From Trichopria drosophilae (Eukaryota; Arthropoda; Insecta; Hymenoptera; Diapriidae), in contig CM059583.1 of assembly GCA_030407085.1 (NCBI GenBank), positions 205,962,001 through 206,026,000 of the forward strand: a DNA stretch of 64,000 bases, written 5' to 3'. The translations under genes were made by a program, and so were the position numbers. The notes beneath the pieces are model-generated. The model saw only the letters and a program-made list of their open reading frames with translations. It did not search any database and was not told the origin of the DNA. Positions 35,271 through 46,955 of the stretch are shown one piece after another (the first letter of the stretch is position 1; each line of letters opens with the position of its first letter).

Positions 35271-37600
35271 ATGATAGACGAGTTGTTCAATTTAATAATT
35301 TCAGAAATTTTTTTAACAACCCCGGATGACAATGTAGAATTGATAATCGACAATAATAACATCGATTCAATCGGGATAACTTTCGCTTCGAGCAGTTTTA
35401 TAAAACCGGCATGGATTTCATTTAGACCTATAAATAATTTCAAACAGGAGGACTTATGGAACCTCATTAGTTCTATAGTGCAAAGTGCACAAAATTTCAT
35501 ACTTGATGACACGTTTGAAATAAGCGTGAATCAAGTACGAATTTTTAAAGGTAGCGGTTGCAACAACGGTCGATTTATCGATGGGGCACTATTAAAGAGC
35601 AGGTCGACCGTAACGATTTTAAATAACGATAAATTACGTTTACCGCGGGCTCTTGTTGTAGGGGAGTATTATTTGTCAAAAAATTCTATACCAAGCGCAG
35701 AGTTTAATCACACCTGGAAACGAATTAGAAACAATCGTTTCCAATTACAATGTGCACGAGAATTAATTTCCCAGGTGAACATTGAAATTCCAGAAACGGG
35801 TTGTTGGACGCCTCATTTTACGCAATTTCAATCTTATTATGTCACAAAACGGATAGCTATCGTAATTCACGATGAAGATAATATAAGTAATGCCAGTGAA
35901 CTTATTTTTGATGGTCGTCGTCGTATCGGTAATGGATCTGAACGTCTTATCAATTTGTTGTATCATTCCCGTGCTCGGCACTTTTCAGTTGTAGTAAATA
36001 TCATGGGTATCTGTGGGCGAAGAAAGTACTATTACCAATTTTGCAATAAAAAGTATTCGTTACCAAACATGAATAACTGTCCAAATACATGTGACAGATG
36101 TTACGGTCAACTTGCCTGTTCCAAGAATAGTATGTTGATTCACTGCTCCTCTTGTAACCGCTACTTCTTTGGACAAAAATGTTTCGAAAAACATCAATTA
36201 CCAGAGTCATACACAAAGACAAAACGTGGTATCCGAAGTATATGTACAGCAATTAATATTTGTAAAATTTGTTATAAATTTATTAATAATTTGCGTGGAA
36301 AGCACGAATGTGGAATAAATTATTGCAAACGCTGTAAATGTAAACATGCTATAAATGCCTACTGTTACAGACAGAGTATTAACAAACATAGTAAACGTGT
36401 TTTAAATGTCATCAGACGTGAGTTTAAATGTACAACCATCGGCATCGTCATCGTCTATTATACTACTACTACTGCTCCGTACTCGTTGACAATACATCCG
36501 TCCACTCTATTTGTTTTTTATGACTTCGAAACGCGTCAGGACGAGTCATATCGTGAAAACGATGAAATAAAGAAACACACAGTATACCTCTGCCTTGCGC
36601 AGCAGGTATGCGATGCATGTATCGACATTGACAGTATGAATATACCCTGTAACTTTTGCGGTATCAGAGAGTTCATTTTTAAGCAGGATCCGGCTACCTA
36701 ATTTCTCGATTTGGTCATTCGTAGTAAAACAAATTTTTCAAAAATCATTTGTATCGCACATACTTCCAAAGGTTTCGATGCACAATTTATATTGACTGAA
36801 TTAATACAAAGAAATGGGAACCAAACGACTCGAAAAAATCACGTATTCGATGTAATTTTAAACGGGAAACAAATGATAAAAATTCAAATCGGAAAAACTT
36901 TCTTTATAGATAGTTTAAACTACTTTCATATGCGTTTAAGTGCACTACCGAAAACATTTACCAGATATGGTTTACCAGATTCCATCAAAAAAGGATATTT
37001 TCCGCATTTTTTTAATACATCAAGTAACGAAAATTACATTGGTGATATGCCCGATGCGAAATTTTATTCTCCGGACACGATGTCTACGGAGGAACGAACA
37101 AATCTTTATGCATGGCATACAGATGCATTGATTCGCGGTGAACAGTTTGATTTGCAACGAGACATTGTTGAATATTGTCGGATAGATGTACAAATATTAA
37201 GAAGGGCATGTATCGCTTTTCGTAAAATTTTTATAGCCTGTGGTGATGTATGTATGTTTGTCCTTTTACAGAATGTGTGACGCTGGCATCTGCATGTTCA
37301 CTTATCTTTAGAAAAAATTGTTTAAAACCTGAAACCATCGGGTTGCTACCACACGCTAACAGTTAGAGATGTACAGATAGACAATCGAAAATTGCAATAG
37401 AGTGGCTGTTATTGTGTGAGGAGCAGTTTCACTGTCAAATCATACATGCTGGAGGCACTCGCGAATTTCGATTACCTGAAGGACCTCGAATAGATGGGTT
37501 TATTCCTCCGGGTATCGAATTTAGTATTAAGGGTCAGGTATTTTAGTTTCACGGATGCTATTATCATGGATGTCCCCGATGTTTTACAGAATCATGGTAT
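35271..37600 (+). pseudogene. polB: Polinton-type PolB, second lineage, copy 1 N-terminal part
   Basis: An open frame of 476 codons from 35271 contains two Cys-rich clusters (CDRCYGQLACSKN.. and CKICYKFINNLRGKHECG) and Exo I FVFYDFETRQDE. After TAA at 36699 coding continues with Exo II IAHTSKGFDAQFIL, the FIDSLNYFHMRLSALPK stretch and Exo III DIVEYCRIDVQILRRAC, then frameshifts. The end (37281-37600) reaches the HGCYYHGCPRCF box of an endonuclease-like insert. The gene then meets an inserted repeat. These N-terminal zinc clusters are not in the PolB at 18 kb, so the two belong to different lineages. Confidence 0.85.
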
Positions 37601-37619
37601 AATAATAATAATAAAAGTT

Positions 37620-37998
37620 TATAAGAAATACAATTCTCACCTGTAAAATACTTGTCCTTGGGAGAGAGAGTGAGAGAGTGAGAGTGAGTGAGAGAAAGAA
37701 AGAGAGGGAGGGAGAGGGAGAGAGAGAGAGAGAATCACGTTGCACTCGTGTAAATAGGATAAATCTATTTCTCGAAACAATCTCAAGATCTTCAAATCAA
37801 GGGGCACGGGTATAGCTGAAGGAAGAGAAGGTAGGTAAAATAAAAACAATGACCTAGGTTAACAGGAACAGTCGACGAACTTAAGCGGTCAATGACCTCA
37901 TAACAAACCATGACCTACCTCAATGTCTGGCGCCAGGGGGAGGGGGAGGGGGTCAGAGTCAGGGGGAGTGTCTGGCCAGAAGGCAACCTATTCTACTA
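37620..37998 (-). repeat. Insertion of the TTGAGGTAGGTCATGG dispersed repeat
   Basis: Reverse-oriented copy of the sequence at 150-680, including a degenerate GA tract (37660-37732) that matches the start of the CT tract, and the words CCTCCCCCTGGCGCC inverted. It lies exactly between two pieces of PolB. Confidence 0.85.
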
Positions 37999-37999
37999 G

Positions 38000-39846
38000 C
38001 ATCAGTGTGTTCACGCGTTTATTGGAAGAATTTTCTGAAACCGAACACTATCGGCCTATTACCACCGGGAAACAGTTTCAGACGCACTAATCGCCAATCG
38101 AAGGTGGCTATAGAGTGGATTCTTTGGTGTGAAAAGGTGCACGGTTGTGAAATTGTGAACGCAGGTCGTTCTCGAGAATATCTACTACCCGAAGATCCAC
38201 TAGTAGATCGTTTCTTACCACCAGATGAAGACGATGTGGCTATAATAACGTCAAGGGCCATGTGTTTCAATTCCATAGGTGTTCCTTCCACGGTTGTCAA
38301 TATTGGTTTTCGAAATTTAGAGATAAACCTATTTTTTCAAACGGTGAAAATTTCAATAAAGCTTATGCAATTACAATATCTACATCGCGTCTAATTCGCG
38401 TTTAATACGTTCGGATACAATCTTACGGAAAATGTGAATGTACGTTTAATCTGGAGAAAAAAACCAAATAGAGAACTTTCTGATTACGTCGAAAATCAAC
38501 CAATGACGTCTTACGTTGTTCTCGATCCGCGCGTTGCATATTTGGCGGATGAACGGGAAATGCCGCAACATATTACACTGTCAAAAATAATGAAAAAATT
38601 AAGTACGGATGTATGTGCGCTATATCCATATATCTGGAAGAGCGGTCGCTTCCCCGTAGGCAATCCAACCATTTATGTTGGAGAATAATGTGCTGCCATC
38701 ACGAGTCTAGAAGATCCAATTAATTTAGACGGGTAGAAATGCTTATCATGTGTAAAGTACTATCACCCCGAAATCTTTATCATGCGGTGCTGCCAGTTAT
38801 AATGAATTCTCGGTTGCTATTTCCTCTCTGCCGAAGCTGTTGCGAGATCGAGTGGCAATCAAACTGTATACATGACGAGAATGACGACGATAGAGTATTA
38901 GCTGGGACGTGGGTAGTCGAAGAGGTAAAGAAAGCTATTCAGAAAGGTTTGGCAGTATAATATAACTCAATACAATCTTAAGACTAGCGATGGTGGTCTG
39001 TTTTCGAAATACATAGATACGTTCCTAAAAATGAAGCAAGAAGCGAGCGGCTGGCCTGTAGAATGTGTCGATGAGCAAACGAAAAGCTTGTACGTAGAAT
39101 GTTATGAGCGGACCGAAGGGATAAAGCTCGAACAAAATAATATATCAAAATATCCCGGTTTAAGAGCCGTTGCTAAACTGTGTTTAAATTCATTTTAGGG
39201 GAAATTTGGGAAATGCGAAAATCTGCAACGTACAGAGATTATTTCCAAACGACAAGACTTGCTTGAAATTTTCACAGATGTTACAAAAGAGGTTACTCAG
39301 ATTCTTCCGGTAAATGACAAGATTATATTTGTCATTTGGATCGACAGAAGCGAAACTGTCACACCATCAAATTGTACAAACGTTGTTATTGCGGCTTACG
39401 CGACAACTCAAGCCACGCGGCGATCCAATTTATCTAAATAACTGTATAGTTTCAAACGCGCTTGAGCTGTCGCGTAAGCCGCAATAACAACGTTTGTACA
39501 TTATATATATATTAATCGATGACGACACCCAAAGATTATGAACCGCCTTTGGGTAATTTTCTGGGTGACTTGACTGACGAGCTAGCGGATTACGGGTCCG
39601 GCGCGTATATTGAGACCTTCATCTCGGGAGGTCCTAAATTTTACGCTTCTCTCGTGCGAACTGAAAACGATCAGTATCACGACACGTCTAAAATAAAGGG
39701 TATTTCATTAAATTACGAAAATGAGGAAAAAATTAACTTTAATTCGATTTATAAAATGATTATGGAAAGTGATAGTAATAACACTACTAATACACCGCCG
39801 TACATGAAATTGTCAAATAGTTTTGAAAAAACGGCGTCACTAAAGT
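38000..39846 (+). pseudogene. polB: Polinton-type PolB, second lineage, copy 1 C-terminal part
   Basis: Starts with FLKPNTIGLLPPGNS, a segment that was already present in the preceding piece at 37281-37500 (there LKPETIGLLPHANS). The two pieces therefore come from different copies. Motif A region is DVCALYPYIWKSGRFPVG, motif B is KLCLNSF-stop-GKFG (TAG for Trp at about 39197). Motif C (YFDTDS in copy 2) is absent, replaced by a foldback. Coding resumes LGNFLGDLTDELADYG and FISGGPKFYAS, the palm/thumb end. Several further frameshifts. Confidence 0.85.
39378..39500. repeat. Foldback: inverted duplication inside PolB
   Basis: The sequence at 39378-39415, starting ACAAACGTTGTTATTGCGG, returns as its reverse complement at 39461-39500, with one or two differences and a 45-bp spacer. 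It stands where the motif C codons should be. Confidence 0.9.
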
Positions 39847-39849
39847 AGA

Positions 39850-41570
39850 TCACAATTGTAGCACACTTGGTAATTGTAAAATTTCGTACATACAAAAGAT
39901 TTATCGTTTTCTGTGGAAAATTATAAATATAAGAGGTAGAACACATTTGTAATCGAGTTTATAAGAATAAGAATAATGAAAAATTATTAGAATATTTTAT
40001 TTACCCTTACAATTGAACGCAACTATAGATCATTTATCCGTTAATACAAGGTCACAGACAACTCGGACGACTCTGGACCTACTACATATTACGCAAAATA
40101 TTTCCCCGTTGCTTGTCGACTCTGCTCGTAGGAAATCTTCGTATCTCTCCTTTCGTATTTTCAACGTCCTATCTCCCCTTCGTCTTCAAATTTTTCCTAG
40201 AAAACTGGGTCCCCTTGAGTAAAAACCATGTATGTGCTTCAACGTCGTATGAAATCACAGTCTCTCGTTTTCGACCCACAAGCGGACTGACACGTGCGCA
40301 ACAAGTATATAAAGGTCATCGGCGTTATGCATTGGTCGTAGTATAGGGCTACCGATATCTATACGTAAATACCCCCCACTCCTCCACCTTGAGGTAGGTC
40401 TGGCGCTAGACGGCACACGCGCCTTGAGATAGGTCAGGGGTTAATGACCTCATAAAGATGTGATAATGGTTATTAATGGCCAATTAATGTCAAAACATGC
40501 AATAAATAATGTTAATAGGGTAATTAATGTCAAATAAATATTAATTTATGATCGTAAATAACGCCATGGCCGCCATGTGATGTAGGTCAGTAGTCTGATG
40601 TAAACCAAAACGTACGGGCACCCTTTGGCAAGGCAGTGAGATAGGTCATGGTTCAGCGACCTGATACAGGAGTGCTTCGTGTTTAATTGTTATATAAATA
40701 AATAATAAAGACGATAATAAATATCGATAATTGGGTAATTAATTGATAGTTTGCGTATAAACAAATAATAAAGACAGTAATAAATAACGATAATGACCTT
40801 GCGATAAACATATGGGTACGTGGATCTCTTTGGCGAAGAGTTGAGGTAGATCAGGGTTCAACTACCTCTCAACGTTTTTGTTTCGAGGAATAAACGGTAG
40901 ACCCCACACCCCATTTCCTCCTTATTGTGTATTAATATTTACCTACACAACGCTCCACTGACCTTTATATATACACATGTTGCGCACGTTTCACTCCACT
41001 TGCAGGTCTAAACGAGAAACTGAAATTTCCTATGTCGTTGGAACGCACATATGTGGCTTATATTCGAGACACTCGATTTTCGAGGAAAATATTGAAGGGG
41101 AGATAAGGTTCTAGAAGTAAGCTAGAATAAATTTTGTGTCTGCTTTTCGAGCGATATCTGGATTCGATTGTTACGTCTCACGTAACTAGGATGTTGTGAC
41201 GAAATATATTTTTGGGAATCCCCGAATATATGGGAATTTAGTAACAGCGCCGATATACAATACACTAACCGAACTACAATGTATTTTCATGATTTGTAAA
41301 ACCTACCATACCGGCCTCAAAAGATAGTTATAGAAGACCGAAGACCGAAAAATTAATAATATTTTTTTTATAACTTTGAAACAATTGTACACAATCATTA
41401 TTTTATATAATACAATATATAATATATATATAATACTCAAATCAATTCTACACAACCAAGTACACAAAAATTGTAAAGTTGATACAAACATCGAACGAAT
41501 AATTCTAGCAATAAATAACTGACATATGATTAATAAAAAAATTAAAGGTGAACTCAAATACCAACATTAC
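39850..41570. other. Non-coding region with diverged repeats
   Basis: GAGGTAGGTC and GAGATAGGTCA motifs at 40380-40890 relate to the dispersed repeat at 150-540. AAATAATAAAGAC words repeat at 40695-40800. TGTTACGTC at 41172 may be an LTR start relic. No gene found. Confidence 0.5.
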
Positions 41571-42079
41571 TGTTACGTCCTACGTAACCTTCCAAATTGA
41601 CAAATTACGGGAATCCCCGAAACCACATAGAGAATACCATCATAGCGCCCTCAAGTCCCATGAACTACAAACCCAAAAAAATTCGATGGTAAATCAAACA
41701 CCATTTCCTTTCCAAGTCTCGGACAAAGTCAATCCCTGCATTACCTACAAATAAAAAATTAAACCAAATCCAAAAATTATACGCATCTGACAATTTTCCT
41801 TTTTTTTTTACTATTAAGAAATAAATAATTTTAAAATCTAAACAATTTCTTTATTCATTATTATTTAAAAACTGTTCCATGACCTAAATCAAAGAGAAAC
41901 TTCAAAATGTTACGTTCTAAAAAAAGAACACGTATAAAGAGCCCACTGTTCTTCGACAGTCCAAAAAGCAATAAAAATCACATACATACACACATACATA
42001 CAAGTCGACCACACCCAACGCTTACGTCAACTCTAAAAATAAGAAAAAGAAATAAATACCATCCGTTTTTATTATAAAA

Positions 42080-42715
42080 AGAACCAACAAATTCCAGGGC
42101 AGCTTAGACAAAATATGGATTCCATTTTTTCTTTAAAAAAATAGAAAACACCACCGTTAATATTAATAGAATCTATAAAAATAAATATACATAAATGAAC
42201 GGAAAAAGTAGAAAAATTGTTAATATAAAATTGCAAAAACGTGTTTACCCAATCGACATTTTTTTTTACAGAAACAAATTTTAATTAACAAAATTTGTTA
42301 CACCTTTTAATATTTTACAACAATCATTCTTTAAAAAAACAATAGCTATATAAATCCTACAATTTCCGTTCATTTTTGTATAAACTACCGCTAAAAATAG
42401 TACTAAATTATATAACTAAAACCAGCAGATTTCAGAACAGCTTAGAATACAATTTGTTTAAAAAAATAGAGAACACCACCGTTCATATTTGTAAAACATG
42501 TAAAAATAAATATACATAAATAAACGGAGGAAGTAGAAGATTCATAATTTAAAATTGCAAAAATACATCTACAAAAAAATGTACAGTTTTACAGCAACAA
42601 ATTTTAATTAACAAAATTGTTGCACTTTTTAGTATTTTACCAAAATCTTTTTTTTTCCATAACAATAGTTCTATAAATCCTACAACTTCCGTTCTTTTTT
42701 GTATGAACTACCGAT
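42080..42715. repeat. Tandem duplication of about 345 bp inside the LTR
   Basis: Two adjacent copies share AGAACACCACCGTTCAT-type and AAATTTTAATTAACAAAAT words and the end TTCCGTTC-TTTTTGTAT-AACTACCG. Divergence is visible but alignment is clear. Confidence 0.8.
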
Positions 42716-42890
42716 AAAATATCACAAAATTATCCAACATAAAAAATCAACAAAAATTAGTGTAAATAATAACAATTGAAAATCGCCGGAAAATAGTAAA
42801 AAAATGTTCACGACTACTGTTGTAATAGGAAACCTCTCCCACCTATTAAAACCCGAAAATTTTCTTTGTGGGACACATAGTATAAATACC

Positions 42891-43262
42891 ACCTTCAGAT
42901 ATCTCCCTCTGTGTTCTACACTCTGTTCCTGGCCCTCGTTCCCTTCACCCTTGACTCTTTCTCTCATCCAGTAGTCGTTCCGAGAGTTCGACATCCCAGC
43001 CACCCTAACCCCTTTTCTTTCTAAAGTAAGAAACAAAAAAATCAAATCGGAGGTTTCCACCCCCCAGTTCGGCAGAAAAATATCCAGTCTTCGGATATCA
43101 ATTGTCAGGCTTCCACCCGGCAGTTCGGCAGAAAAATATCCAGTCTTCGGATATCAATTGTCAGGCTTCCACCCGGCAGTTTGGCAGAAAAATATCCAGT
43201 CTTCAAATATCAATTGACACCCCGTGGTCTTCAATCAAGAACCATCGTCGCACAAACAAAGT
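42891..43262 (+). promoter_or_regulatory. LTR promoter (TATAAAT), leader with three 56-bp hairpin repeats, splice donor
   Basis: TATAAAT at 42891-42897. From about 43050 to 43215 three 56-bp units each contain ATATCC-AGTCTTC-GGATAT, a 6-bp stem with a 7-base loop (third copy has lost two pairs). AAAGTAAGTATTCC gives a donor at 43261. This is the expected layout of an LTR transcript leader. Confidence 0.6.
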
Positions 43263-43730
43263 AAGTATTCCTCCCTTACAATTACCTTTTCCCAATCCCT
43301 CCACATTCCTTTGCCCGTAAAGAGACGAAAGTTTGATTAGTGCTTCAGCACTAATCCCCTTAATTTTTTTTATTTATTATTTTGTTTTTTGAGACGACAG
43401 TGCTGAGTCTCCCGTCAATATTTTTTTTTGTATATATATATTCCTTCTTTTTATTTGACTACAAGGGAGGACAGCACCGCAGGGAACATTTTTTTTATTC
43501 AGAGATTCAGGTCGCTCTTTTGCTAGCCCATGGCAGGCGAATAAGCGACACGAATCAGTAGGGAAATTAGGAACCCTCCGCGTTTTTTTTTGTTGTACTT
43601 TTTATTTTTCTATTTTTTTTTTGTTTATTATTATTATTTATAGACAAAACAGCACATGTTCCATTTCCTTAGTCCCTTCCTTCAAATCACCGTTTCTGCT
43701 TATTAAAGATTTAATTCTTTTCCTTTACAG

Positions 43731-43969
43731 TGGGACGAACTAAACCACGGACCTACTATAAAAACAGGAAACGAGCCCTAGAACGTGCCATCCGGGAAGC
43801 CGCCGCCGAATACGCCTCGTCCCCCAAAATAAACTTACCAAAACCTCCACGTAAATTTCCTGAAATACAGGAATACATACCCACTGCCCCTCCCCGAGAT
43901 CCCACTCTAGACCCTCCTCTCCCGACTTTCCCCCTTACCCTCACCAAGGGAATTATTCGCCCCCAATAA
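43731..43969 (+). CDS. Basic and proline-rich small exon inside the long LTR
   Basis: After an acceptor (TTCCTTTACAG) an open frame of 79 codons starts GRTKPRTYYKNRKRALERA and becomes Pro-rich (NLPKPPRKFPEI, TAPPRDPTLDPPLP). It lacks its own ATG, so translation would need the spliced leader. AATAAA signals follow. A functional product is uncertain. Confidence 0.35.
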
Positions 43970-44480
43970 AAAATAAATTAATAAATTTGTAAATTTATCT
44001 TTTTTTCTAAATAAATTGTATTTTAAAATCGAGTTCAAATTATTGTGTTTTTTCCTAGTCACTTCATTTTCAGCGCAGCAGCCCCGTTCACCTTTACCCG
44101 AAGTCGACCTTTTGGTCGACTCGCCCTTTCCACGACCATCCTGGGATACACGTAAGTATCACTAGTCTGGACGTAACATTACAAAATTCCTTTTATAACA
44201 AAAACATTTCTTTTACAAAATATCGAAAGTTTGAACAAATAATTAATACAAAAATTAATAATTTTTATTTAACTTTAGTTCTAATTATGCTAGAACTTTC
44301 GTTCTCGTTTGTAAAAACTACTTTAACTTTGTAAGCAAATATTTTGTTAAAAATTTATTGTTATAAAAAACACAAGAACAGTTTTTTTATAACTGCAAAA
44401 AAATGGTACAAATTTTCCCACCAAACTTAATATTCCCACGCCTGGTCCGACATACGAATTTTCCTGGAGGGGAGAACCAA

Positions 44481-45055
44481 TATAAAAAGGGCGACTTTCC
44501 GACGAATCTTCCTACTCTACTTCTGCTCAGGCTCCGGCTTCGGCTCCGACCCAGACTATTCGAATCATCTTTTTGGCCGAGCTGCTCCAAATTATGGTTG
44601 GGCTTCCGTGGGTCATCGTGGTTTCTGCTGCCTTTCTCATATTGGCAGTTACCGCTGGTCCTAGTTGATTGTCACCTTCGGTCTTCCACGTGGACCCTCT
44701 ACATCGCCAACCAAGTCAAATTCATTGACTGAACCGGAACACGGTCCACCGGCACTACCAACCGGAGCTCACCTCACAACGGGATCAACAACCCGACCTC
44801 GCACTACTCATTCCCAACACTCCCTTTTTATACAGGTCCATGCGACCGTATCGTCACCTCCGTAATAATATTCAGGTCCAGGTGACCGAATATTATCCTA
44901 GTTTTCCTCGAAAACAGGTCCAGGCGACCGTTTTCAACCTTCTCCAATTCAGGTCCGGGCGACTGAATTTTCCTACCAAACCTCCTGAGGAGCCGAGATC
45001 CACGGGAAATCAATCTCCGAGAGCTTGGAGTGAAGTCCGACCCCCATACAATTAG
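44481..45055 (+). promoter_or_regulatory. Second LTR-like promoter and leader (TATAAAA to GTAAGT donor)
   Basis: CCAATATAAAAAGGGCG has TATAAAA at 44481-44487. The transcript would contain the hairpin array 44830-44969 and reach a donor, ATTAGTAAGTATAATTC, at 45053. The architecture copies that of the LTR at 41571 but the sequence differs, so this is a second related LTR whose borders I cannot place. Confidence 0.5.
44830..44969 (+). repeat. Four tandem bulged-A hairpins with covarying stems
   Basis: Hairpins at 44830-44851, 44865-44896, 44910-44935 and 44946-44969. Each has an inner stem GGTC/GACC (GACT in the fourth), a five-base loop (CATGC, CAGGT, CAGGC, CGGGC), and an unpaired A on the 5' side. 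The outer stems differ completely but always pair: ATAC/GTAT, ATAATATTC/GAATATTAT, GAAAAC/GTTTTC, AATTC/GAATT. Such covariation points to a selected RNA structure, possibly a protein-binding or packaging site. Confidence 0.8.
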
Positions 45056-45511
45056 TAAGTATAATTCTTTCACAAAAATAATAAACCCACTAACAACCCT
45101 TTCCTTTTCCACTCTCTTTTCATGTCCGATACGAGCCGATAACAAAATTCAATGCTTCAGGCATAAATTTATTTTATATTTTTTTCTTTCATTTTATGAA
45201 ACGAATGTGTCGGACTTCTTTTCCAATTTTTTTTGAACACCACTTTTTTAAACAATACATAAAAAAAGAAGCCGACACCTTGGTGATTCTTTTTTTTTTT
45301 ATTAGCGACTCTAGTGCGTTTAACTGGAGCCCTTTTGGTTGACCGGATGCAACCACGAGAGTCTGTAGGGACGATAGAGACCCCCATTTTTTTCGGTTAA
45401 TTAATTTATAATATTTTCTGTTTTTTCTTTTCATAAAAAGAGATTTAATTAATAATAATAATAGTACATGTTATGTGCGAGCACATTTTTTTTATTGAAA
45501 TTTTCAAGCTA

Positions 45512-45550
45512 CTTTCAGACGATTGAATATTATATTCAGTCGCCTGAAAG
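45512..45550 (+). repeat. Long hairpin, 18-bp arms
   Basis: Left arm CTTTCAGACGATTGAATA pairs with TATTCAGTCGCCTGAAAG (16 pairs, one wobble, one mismatch) over a three-base loop. The arm contains CAGGCGACTGAA on the opposite strand, the same words as in the fourth hairpin of the array. Confidence 0.7.
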
Positions 45551-45780
45551 TCGCGTTTATTCATTTTAATGTAAACTCTGAGAAACTTTAGAACCTCTAG
45601 AGTTACATTCGTTCCCAACGCCTGGGTGGGCTGGGGAATTTCGAGACGGACACTTTAAACATATGATAACGGCTGCTAAGGAATGCATGGAAAATCCTAG
45701 CTTAAGCAACGTCTCACGGCGTCGGTTCATTCTGCAGCGTCGGCAGATCTCAGGGAGAGAGACGCAAGTCGTCTCCCACC

Positions 45781-45976
45781 ATGGGTCCTCCGACGGCTTC
45801 GACGCTTGGGCCCGACGTCGTGGACGTCACTTCGTTTCCGCCTCCGAAGCAGCCAAGTCCTCGGAGTTCAAGACAATCGTCGTGGAAAACGGGTCGCGCC
45901 TACACCAGGGTACAAAGGGCCGTAGACGCTCGTTCAGGTCCTGCCCAGAGGTTCATCCGATCTCTGGTAGTTGTAA
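45781..45976 (+). CDS. Small basic ORF ending at a splice donor
   Basis: From ATG at 45781 the frame reads MGPPTASTLGPDVV, FPPPKQPSPRSSRQSSW and RVQRAVDARSGPAQRF, ending at TTGTAAGTC. Composition (GC-rich, Arg/Pro/Ser) differs sharply from the AT-rich surroundings. It might be the first coding exon of an LTR element. No family recognised. Confidence 0.3.
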
Positions 45977-45993
45977 GTCATTCTAAAAACTAA

Positions 45994-46675
45994 TTAATCA
46001 ATCTTTTCCTGTTTCCGTTTCCAGTATTCGTGGATAGATCACATGTGAGACAATATTCTAATTATAATTTGAGTTAATCAAATTTAAATCATTTGCAGGT
46101 TTTCCTTTAAACCCTTTACCTTTTTCTAAAAACCCAAAGGAAAAACGATAGGCTCAGGCCATTTGGGGGAAAACCCTTTTATCGGATTCCCGAGGGAATA
46201 CTAGAAAAAAAACCCAACCTTTCAACCCTTTAGCCTATGCTCAGGCAAATAGGGCGTCACGCCCTTTAGGCTATCTACTCTACCAAGATCCTAGCAATTC
46301 TTTCCTATTGTTCTATATAAAATATATGCTTTTTACCATATAATAATCTCTAATTCTTTATCAAACCATAGACAAAACGAGATATCAGGGTCCGTAGGGA
46401 CTGATACCTCGTCTTGGCAGTCTCCGTCCTCCGTTGCTAATTAGTGACGGAAAAAGGGGAAAATAATTTTATTCGACGGTTGCGTCCGGAGTTCATCTCC
46501 GAACATAACATACACATATATATATAAAAAATCCCTTTTACCAAATGTCGAATTTAGCCTGTTTCGACTTTAGAATTATTTTATTTAATTAAAATTATGA
46601 TATATATTATATACTTTAGACCATGGTTAATCATTATTTAGGGTTTAATGTTGCCTTGTAAAAAAAAAAAAATTA

Positions 46676-46711
<36 letters not shown>
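45994..46711. other. Spacer with small stems, no gene
   Basis: A stem-forming word pair GATATCAG/CTGATACC flanks GGTCCGTAGGGA at 46380-46410. A long TA tract precedes the MITE. Confidence 0.4.
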
Positions 46712-46713
<2 letters not shown>

Positions 46714-46955
46714 GGGTGGACCTCGGCTGGCGGGTCATAGGCATCCCATGTTAAAGAAGTAACTAGATCATCAGTCGATTAATCCCGTGGTAATTTGGAT
46801 TTGCTACAGGATTTTAATTTCTCACAATGCAAAACAAAACAGAATTAAGAATTGTAGCAAAGCCGACAAACTCTAAATACCGCCTGATTAGTCGGCTGAT
46901 CTAGTTCCTTCTTTAACATGGGATGCCTATGACCCGCCAGCCGAGGTCCACCCTG
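46712..46955. mobile_element. Tc1/mariner-type MITE, 244 bp
   Basis: Ends CCGGGTGGACCTCGGCTGG and its complement CCAGCCGAGGTCCACCCTG; arms of about 54 bp with one mismatch. It sits in a TA tract, consistent with TA target duplication. No coding capacity. Two internal stretches also pair partially (AATCAGGCGGTATTT region). Confidence 0.85.

Larger units (their letters stand above)
41571..44178 (+). repeat. Very long solo LTR (2608 bp) with 4-bp target duplication TTAC
   Basis: It begins TGTTACGTCC and ends CTGGACGTAACA. TTAC stands immediately on both sides (41567-41570 and 44179-44182). No internal gag-pol remains. Inside are a 345-bp tandem duplication, a TATA promoter, a 56-bp hairpin array, a GTAAGT donor and a coding-like exon. 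Length is unusual for an LTR; recombination between LTRs would leave a single one like this. Confidence 0.75.

Noticed and set aside
33897..39846. Active virus-like element at locus 1
   Set aside because: Small gene is cut by a MITE, PolB is chimeric with stops and lacks motif C.
44403..44732. Leu/Arg-rich open frame over the second promoter
   Set aside because: It crosses the TATA box and leader and shows no family feature; composition explains it.
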